Shown here piece by piece: positions 1-10,002 of a stretch of 64,000 nucleotides of DNA (position 1 is the first letter of the stretch; each line of letters begins with the position of its first letter). Position numbers and translations under genes: made by a program. The DNA lies in NCBI GenBank assembly GCA_002211745.1, contig CP022114.1:4062645-4126644 (forward strand). Reading direction: 5' to 3'. This stretch comes from Kluyvera genomosp. 3 (lineage in GTDB: Bacteria > Pseudomonadota > Gammaproteobacteria > Enterobacterales > Enterobacteriaceae). The notes under the pieces were generated by a model. It was not told where the DNA came from, searched no databases, and saw nothing but the letters and a program-made list of their open reading frames with translations.

Positions 1-104
1 TTGTCTTTAACCTCTTCATTAAACCAGTGACCGACCACCTCGTGGCCCATCGACATTCGTACTTTTACCCCTCCGGTAACGTCGCGCAGAAATTCATAAT
101 CCAT
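1..104 (-). CDS. yacL: YacL family protein, N-terminal part (cut by window edge)
   Basis: The first 34 codons are present, starting at the ATG at 104 behind an AGAGGAA ribosome site. The peptide begins [12 protein letters not shown] and continues [17 protein letters not shown], which is the conserved start of the UPF0231 family protein YacL (about 120 aa in E. coli). Function is unknown. It lies downstream of acnB on the same strand, as in E. coli. The rest of the gene is outside the window. Confidence 0.9.
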
Positions 105-206
105 GATCTGTTCCTCTACAAAGGCAATGCGTCACCGCTGCATTGTACCTGTTGGTAATTATCGCAGTCTGGAGGAATAAAAACAGCGTCGCCGCGGGAG
201 GAATAG

Positions 207-241
207 AAAAATAAAAAAGGCGAGAGCCGAAACTCTCACCT
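207..241 (-). terminator. Rho-independent terminator after acnB
   Basis: On the minus strand a 9-bp stem AGGTGAGAG/CTCTCGCCT (one G-U pair) with a six-base loop is followed by a T-rich run. It sits between the acnB stop at 318 and the yacL start at 104, so it would end acnB transcripts. Confidence 0.8.
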
Positions 242-248
242 TTGCTAC

Positions 249-316
249 CCGGCCAAATAACGTGTCGCCGGGACGCTCGCGGAGTCGGCGCTGATGCGCC
301 TCGTCCGGGCTATGCG
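249..316. repeat. REP-like intergenic palindromic sequence
   Basis: Between the acnB stop and the terminator lies a GC-rich stretch with interrupted complementary arms (GCCGGGACG and CGTCCGGGC). It resembles a diverged REP element. The match to the REP consensus is weaker than for the copies near 18.0 and 50.2 kb. Confidence 0.4.
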
Positions 317-317
317 A

Positions 318-2915
318 TTAGACCGCCGTCTGGAAAATCACGCCGTCCGCTTTCTCAGTGTACTGAGAGAGCTGGTCGAAGTTCAGGTAACGGTAGGTAT
401 CCACCGCCGTCTTATCCACCTGCGCTACGTAGGTCTGGTACTCTTCCGGCGTCGGCAGTTTTCCGATCAGCGCCGCAACCGCCGCCAGCTCCGCAGAGGC
501 CAGGAAGACGTTCGCACCGGTACCTAAACGGTTCGGGAAGTTACGGGTAGAAGTGGAAACCACCGTTGCACCGTCAGCCACACGCGCCTGGTTACCCATA
601 CACAGGGAACAGCCAGGGATCTCAATACGCGCACCGCTCTTACCGAACACGCTGTAGTAACCTTCTTCGGTCAGCTGCGCGGCGTCCATACGGGTTGGCG
701 GCGCCACCCACAGGCGAGTCGGCAGTTGGCCTTTATGGTTGTCCAGCAGCTTGCCGGCAGCACGGAAGTGGCCGATGTTGGTCATGCAGGAGCCGATGAA
801 CACTTCGTCGATCTTCTCGCCCTGCACGTCAGACAGCAGACGCGCGTCGTCCGGATCGTTCGGCGCACACAGAATTGGCTCTTTGATATCCGCCAGATCG
901 ATGTCGATCACCGCCGCGTACTCTGCGTCAGCATCGGCTTCCAGCAGCTGCGGGTCCGCCAACCATTTTTCCATGCCCTGGATACGACGTTCCAGCGTAC
1001 GACGGTCGCCGTAGCCTTCGGCGATCATCCACTTCAGCAGGACGATGTTGGAGGTCAGGTATTCAACGATCGGCTCTTTGTTCAGCTTGATGGTACAGCC
1101 GGCAGCAGAACGCTCGGCAGAGGCATCGGTCAGCTCAAACGCCTGCTCCACTTTCAGATCCGGCAGACCTTCGATTTCAAGGATGCGGCCAGAGAAGATG
1201 TTTTTCTTACCCTTCTTCTCAACGGTCAGCAGACCCTGTTTGATCGCGTACAGCGGAATGGCGTGTACCAGATCGCGCAGGGTAATACCCGGCTGCATTT
1301 TGCCTTTGAAGCGCACCAGCACGGATTCCGGCATATCCAGCGGCATCACGCCGGTCGCGGCGGCAAACGCCACCAGACCAGAGCCCGCCGGGAAAGAGAT
1401 ACCAATCGGGAAACGGGTATGGGAGTCACCGCCGGTACCCACGGTATCTGGCAGCAGCATACGGTTCAGCCAGGAGTGGATAACGCCGTCGCCCGGACGC
1501 AGAGAGACACCGCCACGGTTCATAATGAAGTCTGGCAGCGTGTGGTGCGTGGTCACGTCAACCGGCTTCGGATACGCGGCAGTGTGGCAGAAGGACTGCA
1601 TCACCAGGTCAGAAGAGAAGCCCAGGCACGCCAGGTCTTTCAGTTCGTCACGGGTCATCGGGCCGGTCGTATCCTGAGAACCTACGGAGGTCATCTTCGG
1701 TTCGCAGTACGCGCCCGGACGGATACCTTTCACGCCACAGGCGCGGCCCACCATTTTTTGCGCCAGAGAGAAGCCACGGCTGCTTTCTGCCACGTCTTTT
1801 GCCTGACGGAATACATCGCTGTGCGGCAGACCCAGCGCTTCACGCGCTTTGGTGGTCAGGCCACGGCCGATAATCAGCGGAATTCGGCCACCGGCGCGCA
1901 CTTCGTCGATCAGCACGTCGGTTTTCAGTTCGAAGGTTGCCAGCAGTTCGTCGGTTTCATGATTGCGCACTTCGCCTTTGTACGGGTAGACGTCAATCAC
2001 GTCGCCCATATTCAGGTTGGCTACGTCCACTTCGATTGGCAGCGCGCCCGCATCTTCCATGGTGTTGAAGAAGATAGGTGCAATTTTGCCGCCAAGGCAC
2101 AGGCCGCCGCCGCGCTTGTTCGGTACATGAGGGATATCGTCACCCATGAACCACAGTACGGAGTTGGTCGCGGATTTACGGGAAGAACCGGTACCCACAA
2201 CGTCGCCCACGTAGGCCAGCGGGAATCCTTTTTTCTGCAGGGCTTCGATCTGCTTGATCGGGCCAACGCTGCCCGGCTGATCCGGGTCGATGCCTTCGCG
2301 GGCGTTTTTCAGCATCGCCAGCGCGTGCAGTGGAATATCCGGGCGAGACCAGGCATCCGGCGCCGGAGAAAGGTCATCGGTGTTGGTTTCACCGGTGACT
2401 TTGAAGACGGTAACGGTAATTTTGTCCGCCAGCTCAGGACGGCTCAGGAACCATTCGGCATCGGCCCAGGACTGAACAACCTGCTTAGCGTAGGCGTTGC
2501 CCGCTTTGGCTTTCTCTTCGACGTCGTAGAAGTTATCGAACATCAGCAGGGTGTGGGAAAGCGCTTTGGCAGCAATCGGCGCCAGTTTCGCATCGTCCAG
2601 CGCATCAATCAGCGGATGGATGTTGTAACCACCCTGCATGGTGCCTAACAGTTCGATAGCTTTTTCTGGGGAGACCAGCGGGGAAGTGGCTTCGCCTTTC
2701 GCAACGGCGGCGAGGAAACCCGCTTTAACATAGGCGGCTTCGTCAACGCCCGGCGGTACGCGGTTGGTTAACAGATCTAACAGGAATTCTTCTTCGCCAG
2801 CAGGCGGATTCTTCAGCAGCTCAACCAGCGCGGCCATTTGGGTTGCATCTAAGGGTTTGGCAACAATCCCAACGGCTGCACGCTCAGCTACGTGCTCACG
2901 GTATTCTTTTAGCAC
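318..2915 (-). CDS. acnB: Aconitate hydratase B
   Basis: An intact 865-aa protein, exactly the E. coli AcnB length. It interconverts citrate and isocitrate through cis-aconitate in the TCA cycle and also acts on 2-methyl-cis-aconitate. The N-terminal HEAT-like domain (residues 1 to about 160) is followed by the swivel domain and then the three catalytic domains. The 4Fe-4S ligands are visible as the Cys in VFIGSCMTN (about 710) and the two Cys in GCSLCMGN (about 769 and 772). AcnB apo-protein is known to bind mRNA when iron is low. It is monocistronic, with a terminator at 207-241. The start at 2915 gives [14 protein letters not shown], as in E. coli. No frameshift is seen. Confidence 0.98.
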   Translation of the reverse strand: MLKEYREHVAERAAVGIVAKPLDATQMAALVELLKNPPAGEEEFLLDLLTNRVPPGVDEAAYVKAGFLAAVAKGEATSPLVSPEKAIELLGTMQGGYNIHPLIDALDDAKLAPIAAKALSHTLLMFDNFYDVEEKAKAGNAYAKQVVQSWADAEWFLSRPELADKITVTVFKVTGETNTDDLSPAPDAWSRPDIPLHALAMLKNAREGIDPDQPGSVGPIKQIEALQKKGFPLAYVGDVVGTGSSRKSATNSVLWFMGDDIPHVPNKRGGGLCLGGKIAPIFFNTMEDAGALPIEVDVANLNMGDVIDVYPYKGEVRNHETDELLATFELKTDVLIDEVRAGGRIPLIIGRGLTTKAREALGLPHSDVFRQAKDVAESSRGFSLAQKMVGRACGVKGIRPGAYCEPKMTSVGSQDTTGPMTRDELKDLACLGFSSDLVMQSFCHTAAYPKPVDVTTHHTLPDFIMNRGGVSLRPGDGVIHSWLNRMLLPDTVGTGGDSHTRFPIGISFPAGSGLVAFAAATGVMPLDMPESVLVRFKGKMQPGITLRDLVHAIPLYAIKQGLLTVEKKGKKNIFSGRILEIEGLPDLKVEQAFELTDASAERSAAGCTIKLNKEPIVEYLTSNIVLLKWMIAEGYGDRRTLERRIQGMEKWLADPQLLEADADAEYAAVIDIDLADIKEPILCAPNDPDDARLLSDVQGEKIDEVFIGSCMTNIGHFRAAGKLLDNHKGQLPTRLWVAPPTRMDAAQLTEEGYYSVFGKSGARIEIPGCSLCMGNQARVADGATVVSTSTRNFPNRLGTGANVFLASAELAAVAALIGKLPTPEEYQTYVAQVDKTAVDTYRYLNFDQLSQYTEKADGVIFQTAV

Positions 2916-3376
2916 GACGGTATCTCCTCGCTCTCATTGTCATATGCGGTCGGCGATCTCTTCACGCTCCTGTGAGACAGCAGTTTGTAGGGTAAAAGCC
3001 CGGTACCGCGTGGGCCAGCATAGCAGGATTTCCGGGGACTGTTAATCCGTTTACAAAAAAGCAACATTAAATATTTGCTGAATCGTTAATGTTGGTATAA
3101 GAGAATAGAAAATTGCCCTTTAAGGCGGGATTCAACCATCTGTTAGTCATATTGTTCCTTGTTTTGTTATGAAAATATTGCATATACGTAATTAACATCA
3201 GTGGTGCCTGGCGGATACCTCCTTACGCGAACTTCGCGCCAGAGAGGCAACTCGTGTCAGATTTTTCCGACAACGCGCAAAATCCCTGCTTTAATCAAAA
3301 AACAAACAACAGTCTCTTTATACTCGCGGCATATCCGATCCCTCATACGGACTGTGTAGTTCTCTGGAGATCCACC
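2916..3376. promoter_or_regulatory. Divergent acnB/yacH control region
   Basis: This is a 460-bp AT-rich gap between two divergent genes. It contains a perfect 9-bp inverted repeat, CAACATTAA at 3062-3070 and TTAATGTTG at 3086-3094, with a 15-base spacer, about 150 bp upstream of acnB. In E. coli the acnB promoter is controlled by CRP, ArcA, Cra and Fis. I cannot assign the repeat to one of these. No gene is evident in the gap. Confidence 0.45.
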
Positions 3377-5037
3377 ATGAACTTGCCCTTTAAGCCCCAC
3401 TATATTGCACTGGTGTGCAGCGCCGGGCTGCTTGCGGCGGCCGGTACGCTGTATGTGAAAAGCCGCGAACCTGCCGCTCCGGAAGCGCCGCCGGTTGCCG
3501 CCGTCGCCGCGCCGGAAGCCGCAGCGACGCCGACCTACTCCACAGCGCAAATCACCCAGTGGGTGGCGCCCATCGCCCTTTACCCCGACCCGCTGCTGTC
3601 GCAGGTGTTGATGGCCTCCACCTACCCGGATAGCGTTACTCAAGCCGTGCAGTGGTCGAAAGATCATCCCGGCCAGCAGGGCGATGCGGCGGTAAAAGCC
3701 GTCGCCGGGCAGCCGTGGGACGCCAGCGTGAAATCGCTGGTCGCCTTTCCACAGCTGACGGGCATGATGGGGAAGATCCTCAATGGGTTACTAACCTCGG
3801 CAACGCCTTCCTGGCGCAGCCGCAGGATGTCATGGATGCAGTGCAAAAGCTCCGCCAGCTGGCGCAGCAGACAGGTTCGCTGAAGTCGACTCCGCAGCAA
3901 ACGGTGACCACCACGAAACGCGCGGTCTCCTCCACCGGCGCCAGCCATGCTACCAGTAGCACCAGTAGCGCAAGCAGCTCGCCAACGGTGATCAAAATCG
4001 AACCGAGCGATCCGCAAGTGGTATACGTTCCGAACTACAACCCGACGGTTGTTTATGGCAACAGCTGGCCTTATACCTCTGCGCCACCGGTTTATCTGCC
4101 GCCGCCCCCGGGGAACAGTTTGCCGATAGCTTCGTGCGTGGCTTTGGCTATAGCCTGGGCGTGGCGACAACCTACGCGATTTTCAGCAACATTGACTGGG
4201 ATGATGACGATCACCACCACGATGATGATCACCATCACGATGACAATCATTATGATCACGGCGGCTACCAGCATAATGGCGATAACATCAATATTAATGT
4301 AAATAATTTCAATAAGATAACCGGAGCGAACCTGAGCGGCGAAACCCGCAACTGGCAGCATAATCCGGCCTATCGCGGTAATACGCCTTATCCGAATAAT
4401 ACGGTGGCCAATCAGTTCCACCGGACCAACGTCGCCGGCGGGCTGAGCGCCACTCACCAGACTCCGGCGTTAGTTGCCCGCACCAGACCGATGTGGCGGG
4501 CGGTCTCAGCGCCACCCAGCATACTGCGCCGAACCGCGATACGCAGCGTCAAGCGGCAATGCAGCAGCTTAACCAGCGCACGCATAGCAACGGCGCGACG
4601 CCAGCGGCCGCTGACTCGCGAGATGCTCAGCGCCGCGCCGCATCGCAGCAGCTCAACCACACCGCGCAGCGCAATAACTTCCGCGGCTACGACGCCCCGA
4701 CGAGCCATATCGCCACGCGGAATACCCAGCCGCGTGAGGCCGCGCAGCGCATCCAGCAGTCGCATCCACAGTTAAACGACAGCCAGCGGCAGAGCCTGCA
4801 ACGTGAGCGTCAGAACGGCGAGAAGCTGCACCTTAATCAGGACATGATGGGCCAGCGCAGCGCATTACAGGCACAGCGTGAAGGCGCGCGCAGTAATGTT
4901 TTCAGCGGCAACGAAAGCCGCGCCCCTCCTGGCAGTCACAGCAGTCACGCGGGCTGGAGAGCCGTCGCGCTTCCGGGCTCGGCGGCGAGCAGCGTAGCGG
5001 TGGCCTTGCTGAGCACCATGAGTTTCGTCGACGCTAA
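3377..5037 (+). CDS. yacH: DUF3300 envelope protein YacH (four single-base breaks)
   Basis: The start at 3377 (MNLPFKPHYIALVC) gives a signal or anchor segment, then a DUF3300 domain recognised by QWVAPIALYPDPLLSQVLMA, AFLAQPQDVMDAVQKLRQL and DPQVVYVPNYNPTVVYG. The middle carries an Asp/His-rich stretch at about 4195-4265 (DDDDHHHDDDHHHDD), a plausible metal-binding segment. The C-terminal half is low in complexity and rich in Gln, Asn and Arg. The reading frame breaks near 3772, 4113, 4478 and 4926. Restoring one G or C at each place gives a continuous protein of about 554 aa ending at 5037. Function is unknown. The gene is divergent from acnB as in E. coli, and a DUF2950 gene follows 11 bp downstream, suggesting an operon. 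Confidence 0.85.
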
Positions 5038-5048
5038 AGGATAACAAG

Positions 5049-5852
5049 ATGAAAAAGCAGATACAGATAGCGCTGCTGGCGCTGACGATGTCGCCGCTGA
5101 TGGCGTGGGCGCAGCAGACGTTTTCGACGCCAGACCAGGCAGCCAGCGCGCTGGTTGATGCGGTCAGCCACGAAGACAACAGCAAGCTGGATACACTCTT
5201 CGGCGAAAACTGGCAGCAGTTTTTACCCCCTGACGGCGTTGACCAGGAGGCCGTTGCTCGTTTTCTTCGCGACTGGCGGCTCGGACATCGGATCGTCCTG
5301 CAGGGCAACACCGCCTGGCTGGATGTTGGCAACGATGGCTGGCGGCTGCCCATCCCCATAGAGAAAAACGACAAAGGCTGGGAATTTAATATCGCCGCTG
5401 GCGAGGATGAGATCCTGACCCGCGCAATAGGCCGCAACGAGCTTTCGGCTATTGAAGCCATGCACGCCTACGTGGATGCCCAGCAAGATTACTATCAGTT
5501 GAACCACGCCTGGGCGCAGAAAATTATCAGCAGCGACGGGAAAAAGGACGGCCTCTACTGGCCCATCAAACCAGGAGAAGATCCTAGCCCTCTGGGCCAA
5601 ACTTCAGCCATCGGTGCCCGGTGAAGGCTATCACGGCTACCATTTCCGCATTATCGCCAACGGTGATAAAGGCGAAGTCGCTCTGCTGGCCTGGCCGGTT
5701 GAGTGGGGCAAACGGGCATCATGAGCTTTATGGTCGATAAGACCGACCGCGTTTACGAAGCGAACTTAGGTGCAGAGACGGCGCAAAAAGCGCAGGCGAT
5801 TACCCAGTTCTCACCGGACTCCAGCGTCGGCTGGAAGGCCGTCGCCGAATAA
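5049..5852 (+). CDS. DUF2950 family exported protein (three single-base breaks)
   Basis: A signal peptide is clear (MKKQIQIALLALTMSPLMAWA, cleavage near residue 21). The mature part matches the DUF2950 family: DGWRLPIPIEK, EILTRAIGRNELSAIEAMHAYVDAQ, KDGLYWP, GEGYHGYHFRI and GIMSFMV. The frame breaks near 5596, 5608 and 5706. Adding one C, one C and one G restores about 268 aa ending in VGWKAVAE at 5852. Function is unknown. DUF2950 genes are often found beside DUF3300 genes, and here the gap is only 11 bp, so the two products probably act together in the periplasm. K-12 lacks this gene at the yacH locus as far as I recall. Confidence 0.8.
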
Positions 5853-5890
5853 AAAATACCCGGCAGCGTGAAGACGCTGCCGGGTATTTT
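5853..5890. terminator. Bidirectional terminator
   Basis: A perfect 13-bp stem TACCCGGCAGCGT/ACGCTGCCGGGTA with loop GAAG is flanked by A and T runs on both sides. It serves the DUF2950 gene from the left and the small exported gene from the right. Confidence 0.92.
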
Positions 5891-5907
5891 AAAACCTCAA
5901 TGTGCTA

Positions 5908-6192
5908 TTACCCCTGATGAGGCATGAGCTCCGGATGGCCTTTCACCGGCGGTTTGCTGCTGGTCAACGCGGCTTCATCCGCACTGATGCTGCCGGAGTT
6001 ATCCGCCCAGACGCCTTCCTGCGTTTTTGTCACCTGCTGATGCTGTGCATTCAGATCCTGTCCCATCGCCGCAATATGCGTGCTCTCGGTACCGCCGCTG
6101 TTATCCGCCCAAGGGATGGTGGCGTCCTGCGCAAAAGCCATACCGGAAATCAGGGTCGCAGCCAGCGCTGCCGTTGTCAGAATCGTTTTCAT
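5908..6192 (-). CDS. Small exported protein with duplicated WADNSG motif
   Basis: The gene encodes 94 aa from the ATG at 6192, which follows GAGGTG at a 6-base spacing. A GTG three codons upstream is less likely. A Sec signal peptide is clear (MKTILTTAALAATLISGMAFA, then QDATIP). The mature part of about 73 aa contains the hexamer WADNSG twice, in PWADNSGGTE and VWADNSGSIS, and ends PVKGHPELMPHQG. There is no cysteine and no further membrane segment. I do not recognise the family. It converges on the DUF2950 gene and shares its terminator, so it is a separate unit, probably periplasmic. Confidence 0.75.
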   Translation of the reverse strand: MKTILTTAALAATLISGMAFAQDATIPWADNSGGTESTHIAAMGQDLNAQHQQVTKTQEGVWADNSGSISADEAALTSSKPPVKGHPELMPHQG

Positions 6193-6410
6193 ATCTAGCA
6201 CCTCAATTTGTTAGCATGCTACTATTTTATACCGTGATTATTATTCAAATAACGGCAAGATATAACAGAACGTTTCCCGAGGGACGGCTAATACGGGGCA
6301 AATAACGGGATCGTCGCGTACAGCGGACGTTGGTCGATTGAGCACCGCCGGCATGTGTTACCAGCATCACAATCTTTGCTACGCTTCGACACAGCTTTGT
6401 GACAGAAAGC

Positions 6411-6437
6411 ATAAAAAAAGCGGCCCTCAGGCCGCTT
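6411..6437 (-). terminator. Terminator after lpd
   Basis: On the minus strand the stem AAGCGGCC/GGCCGCTT with loop TGAG is followed by a T run. It lies 29 bp past the lpd stop. Confidence 0.9.
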
Positions 6438-6465
6438 ATGTCATTCCGATAACCGGGAAAAAGAA

Positions 6466-7890
6466 TTACTTCTTCTTCGCTTTCGGGTTCGGCAGGTCGG
6501 TGATGCTACCTTCGAACACTTCGGCAGCCAGGCCCACGGACTCGTGCAGAGTCGGGTGCGCGTGGATGGTCAGCGCGATGTCTTCAGCGTCACAGCCCAT
6601 TTCGATCGCCAGACCGATTTCACCCAGCAGCTCGCCGCCGTTGGTGCCGACAATCGCACCACCGATCACACGGTGAGATTCTTTGTCGAAGATCAGTTTG
6701 GTCATACCGTCTGCGCAGTCGGAAGCGATAGCACGGCCAGAAGCAGCCCACGGGAAGGTGGCGGTTTCGTAGCTGATGCCTTTCTCTTTCGCTTCTTTCT
6801 CAGTCAGGCCAACCCATGCAACTTCTGGCTCAGTGTACGCGATGGACGGGATAACTTTCGGATCGAAGTAGTGTTTCTTACCGGAGATAACTTCGGCAGC
6901 CACGTGACCTTCGTGAACACCTTTGTGCGCCAGCATCGGCTGACCGACGATATCGCCGATAGCAAAGATGTGCGGCACGTTGGTACGCAGCTGTTTGTCG
7001 ACGTGGATGAAGCCACGGTCGTCAACTTCCACGCCAGCTTTGCCTGCGTCGAGGTTTTTACCGTTCGGTACACGGCCGATAGCCACCAGCACCGCGTCGT
7101 AGCGTTTTGCTTCAGACGGCGCTTTTTTGCCTTCCATGGAAACGTAAATACCGTCTTCTTTCGCTTCAACGGCGGTCACTTTGGTTTCCAGCATCAGGTT
7201 GAATTTCTTGCTGATGCGCTTGGTGAAGACTTTAACGATGTCTTTATCGGCAGCCGGGATAACCTGGTCGAACATTTCAACCACGTCAATCTCTGAACCC
7301 AGCGCGTGGTACACGGTACCCATTTCCAGACCGATGATACCGCCGCCCATAACCAGCAGGCGTTTTGGCACTTCTTTCAGTTCCAGCGCGTCTGTGGAGT
7401 CCCAAATGCGCGGATCTTCATGCGGAATGAATGGCAGCTGAATTGGACGAGAACCCGCCGCGATGATCGCGTTGTCGAAGTTGATCACGGTTTTGCCGTT
7501 TTCGCCTTCCACTTCCAGGGTGTTCGCCCCGGTGAATTTACCCAGACCGTTAACCACTTTCACTTTACGGCCTTTGGCCATACCAGCCAGACCGCCGGTC
7601 AGTTGAGTGATGACTTTCTCTTTCCAGGTACGAATCTTGTCGATATCCGTTTTCGGCTCACCGAAGACGATACCGTGTTCAGCCAGCGCTTTGGCTTCTT
7701 CGATAACTTTTGCTACGTGCAGCAGCGCTTTAGAAGGGATACAGCCAACGTTCAGACAAACACCACCAAGGGTGCTGTAACGTTCTACGATTACGGTTTC
7801 CAGACCTAAATCAGCGCAACGGAAAGCAGCAGAGTAACCCGCCGGGCCCGCCCCAAGTACCACGACCTGAGTTTTAATTTCAGTACTCAT
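6466..7890 (-). CDS. lpd: Dihydrolipoyl dehydrogenase (E3)
   Basis: 474 aa, the E. coli Lpd length, starting MSTEIKTQVVVLGAG at 7890 behind AGAGGTC. It reoxidises dihydrolipoyl groups of the pyruvate and 2-oxoglutarate dehydrogenase complexes and of the glycine cleavage system, with FAD and NAD. The FAD-binding GAGPAGYSAA is near residue 12, the redox disulfide lies in GGVCLNVGCIPS (about Cys45 and Cys50), the NAD fold has GGGIIGLEMG, and the C-terminal catalytic His lies in HAHPTLHES. An upstream in-frame ATG would add 19 residues but is not conserved. The frame is intact. It is the last gene of the pdh cluster and has its own promoter region. Confidence 0.97.
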   Translation of the reverse strand: MSTEIKTQVVVLGAGPAGYSAAFRCADLGLETVIVERYSTLGGVCLNVGCIPSKALLHVAKVIEEAKALAEHGIVFGEPKTDIDKIRTWKEKVITQLTGGLAGMAKGRKVKVVNGLGKFTGANTLEVEGENGKTVINFDNAIIAAGSRPIQLPFIPHEDPRIWDSTDALELKEVPKRLLVMGGGIIGLEMGTVYHALGSEIDVVEMFDQVIPAADKDIVKVFTKRISKKFNLMLETKVTAVEAKEDGIYVSMEGKKAPSEAKRYDAVLVAIGRVPNGKNLDAGKAGVEVDDRGFIHVDKQLRTNVPHIFAIGDIVGQPMLAHKGVHEGHVAAEVISGKKHYFDPKVIPSIAYTEPEVAWVGLTEKEAKEKGISYETATFPWAASGRAIASDCADGMTKLIFDKESHRVIGGAIVGTNGGELLGEIGLAIEMGCDAEDIALTIHAHPTLHESVGLAAEVFEGSITDLPNPKAKKK

Positions 7891-7979
7891 CATGACCTCT
7901 ATCATTTGTATCCGGCGGTCTGACGTTATAGTTATTACGCCCATCATCCACCGGGACGTTCTATCCGCGTGTATTTTAC

Positions 7980-7997
7980 AAAATTGTTAACAATTTT
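7980..7997. promoter_or_regulatory. 18-bp palindrome in the lpd promoter region, ArcA-like
   Basis: AAAATTGTTAACAATTTT is a perfect palindrome about 90 bp upstream of the lpd start. Its GTTAACAATTT core resembles ArcA boxes, and E. coli lpd is known to be repressed by ArcA-P. The assignment to ArcA is inference. Confidence 0.5.
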
Positions 7998-8064
7998 TAA
8001 ACAACAAACGGCAAACGATTTTGTCCTTTGTTGCTGATAACCCCTAACCACTCCGAGGTTACCA

Positions 8065-8094
8065 GAAAAAAGCCGGCCGTCAGGCCGGCTTTTT
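8065..8094 (-). terminator. Terminator between aceF and lpd
   Basis: On the minus strand AAAGCCGGCC/GGCCGGCTTT with loop TGAC is followed by T residues directly past the aceF stop. As in E. coli it is probably partly read through, giving both aceEF and aceEF-lpd transcripts. Confidence 0.9.
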
Positions 8095-8096
8095 CA

Positions 8097-9988
8097 TTAC
8101 ATCACCAGACGGCGAATGTCAGACAGCATGTTGTTGATAATGGTGATAAAGCGCGCACCATCCGCACCGTCGATAACGCGGTGGTCGAAGGAGAGCGAAA
8201 TCGGCATCATCAGACGCGGCATAAACTCTTTACCGTTCCACACTGGCTCCATAGAGGACTTGGAGACACCGAGGATCGCCACTTCCGGCGCGTTCACAAT
8301 CGGCGCGAAGTGGGTGGTACCCAGGCCGCCGATGCTGGAGATGGTGAAGCAACCGCCCTGCATTTCGCCAGCGGTCAGCTTGCCATCACGCGCTTTCTTG
8401 GAGATGGTGGTCAGTTCGCGAGACAGCTCGGTAATGCTCTTCTTGTTCACGTCTTTGAAGACCGGAACAACCAGACCATTCGGGGTATCTACCGCAACGC
8501 CGATGTTGATGTATTTCTTCAGCGTCAGACGCAGACCATCTTCGGACAGAGAGCTGTTGAAGCGCGGCATCTGTTCCAGAGCGGCGGCAACGGCTTTCAT
8601 GATGAAGACCACTGGGGTGAATTTCACGTCCAGTTTACGTTTTTCAGCTTCGGCGTTCTGCTGTTTACGGAACGCTTCCAGATCGGTGATATCGGTCTTA
8701 TCGAAGTGGGTAACGTGCGGGATCATCACCCAGTTACGGCTCAGGTTAGCACCAGAGATTTTCTGGATACGGCCCAGTTCCACTTCTTCGATTTCACCAA
8801 ACTTGCTGAAGTCCACTTTCGGCCAAGGCAGCATGCCCGGAATACCGCCGCCTGCTGCTGCAGCCGGAGCCGCTTCCGCACGCTTGATAGCGTCTTTCAC
8901 GTAAGCCTGAACGTCTTCGCGCAGGATACGACCTTTACGGCCAGACCCTTTCACTTTCGCCAGGTTCACGCCGAATTCGCGCGCCAGGCGACGAATCAGC
9001 GGAGTAGCGTGGACGTAAGCGTCGTTCTCAGCAAACTCAGATTTGCCTTCCGCTTTTGCGGCCGGAGCAGGCGCTGCTGCTTGTGCAGGCGCGGCGGCCG
9101 GAGCCGGAGCTGCTGCCTGAGCCGGCGCGGCAGCAGGTGCTGCGCCTTCTACTTCGAAGACCATAATCAGAGAACCGGTTTTGACTTTGTCGCCGGTGCT
9201 GATTTTGATCTCTTTCACGGTGCCCGCGAACGGTGCCGGAACTTCCATAGAGGCTTTGTCGCCTTCTACGGTAATCAGTGACTGCTCAGCGGCAATTTTA
9301 TCGCCGACTTTAACCATCACTTCAGTGACTTCAACTTCGTCACCGCCGATATCCGGTACGTTAACTTCTTTGGAGCCCGAAGCTGCAGCCGGAGCCGCCG
9401 CTGCGGCAGGCGCTGCTGCCTGAGCCGGTGCAGCTGCTGGTGCCGCGCCCGCGACTTCGAAGACCATAATCAGAGAGCCGGTAGACACTTTGTCGCCGGT
9501 GTTCACTTTGATCTCTTTCACGGTACCCGCGAACGGCGCCGGGACTTCCATAGAAGCTTTATCGCCTTCTACGGTGATCAGCGACTGCTCTGCGGTCACG
9601 GTGTCGCCCACTTTCACCAGAATCTCGGTCACTTCAACTTCGTCACCGCCGATATCCGGAACGTGTACGTCTTTTGCTGCCGCTGCAGCAGGTGCTGCTG
9701 CCGGAGCCGCTTCTTTCTTCTCTTCTGCCTTGGCAGGTGCAGCAGCTGCTGCACCGTCGGCGGAATCGAAAATCATGATCAGTTTGCCGGTCTCAGTTTT
9801 GTCGCCAACAGAGACTTTGATCTCTTTAACGATACCAGCCTGAGGAGACGGAACTTCCATAGAGGCTTTGTCGCCTTCTACGGTGATCAGCGACTGTTCA
9901 GCTTCAACTTTGTCGCCTACTTTGACCAGGATCTCGGTGATTTCAACTTCATCAGCCCGATGTCCGGTACATTGATTTCGATAGCCAT
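8097..9988 (-). CDS. aceF: Pyruvate dehydrogenase E2, dihydrolipoyl acetyltransferase (one single-base break)
   Basis: With one G restored near 9957 (the start then reads [17 protein letters not shown]) the protein is 630 aa, the E. coli length. It transfers acetyl groups from E1 to CoA and forms the core of the complex. Three lipoyl domains are present, each with the lipoylated Lys in [10 protein letters not shown] (about residues 41, 144 and 245). Long Ala/Pro linkers join them. A peripheral subunit-binding domain follows ([20 protein letters not shown]), then the catalytic domain with [12 protein letters not shown] near the C-terminus. The linker and lipoyl repeats are also near-repeats at DNA level. 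It lies 14 bp after aceE in one operon. Confidence 0.96.
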
Positions 9989-10002
9989 TGTTCTTTTACC
10001 TC

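Noticed and set aside
726-2648. A 640-codon open frame antisense to acnB
   Set aside because: It lies entirely opposite a conserved gene, has no recognisable domain and reflects codon bias (antisense frames of GC-rich genes stay open).
3377-5037. yacH as a genuine multi-frameshift pseudogene
   Set aside because: All four breaks are one-base losses in G/C runs, the same error class seen in essential genes of this window, and the repaired frame is continuous.
8028-9281. Long antisense open frames over aceF and aceE
   Set aside because: Shadows of the Ala/Pro-rich and highly expressed pdh genes, with no independent support.
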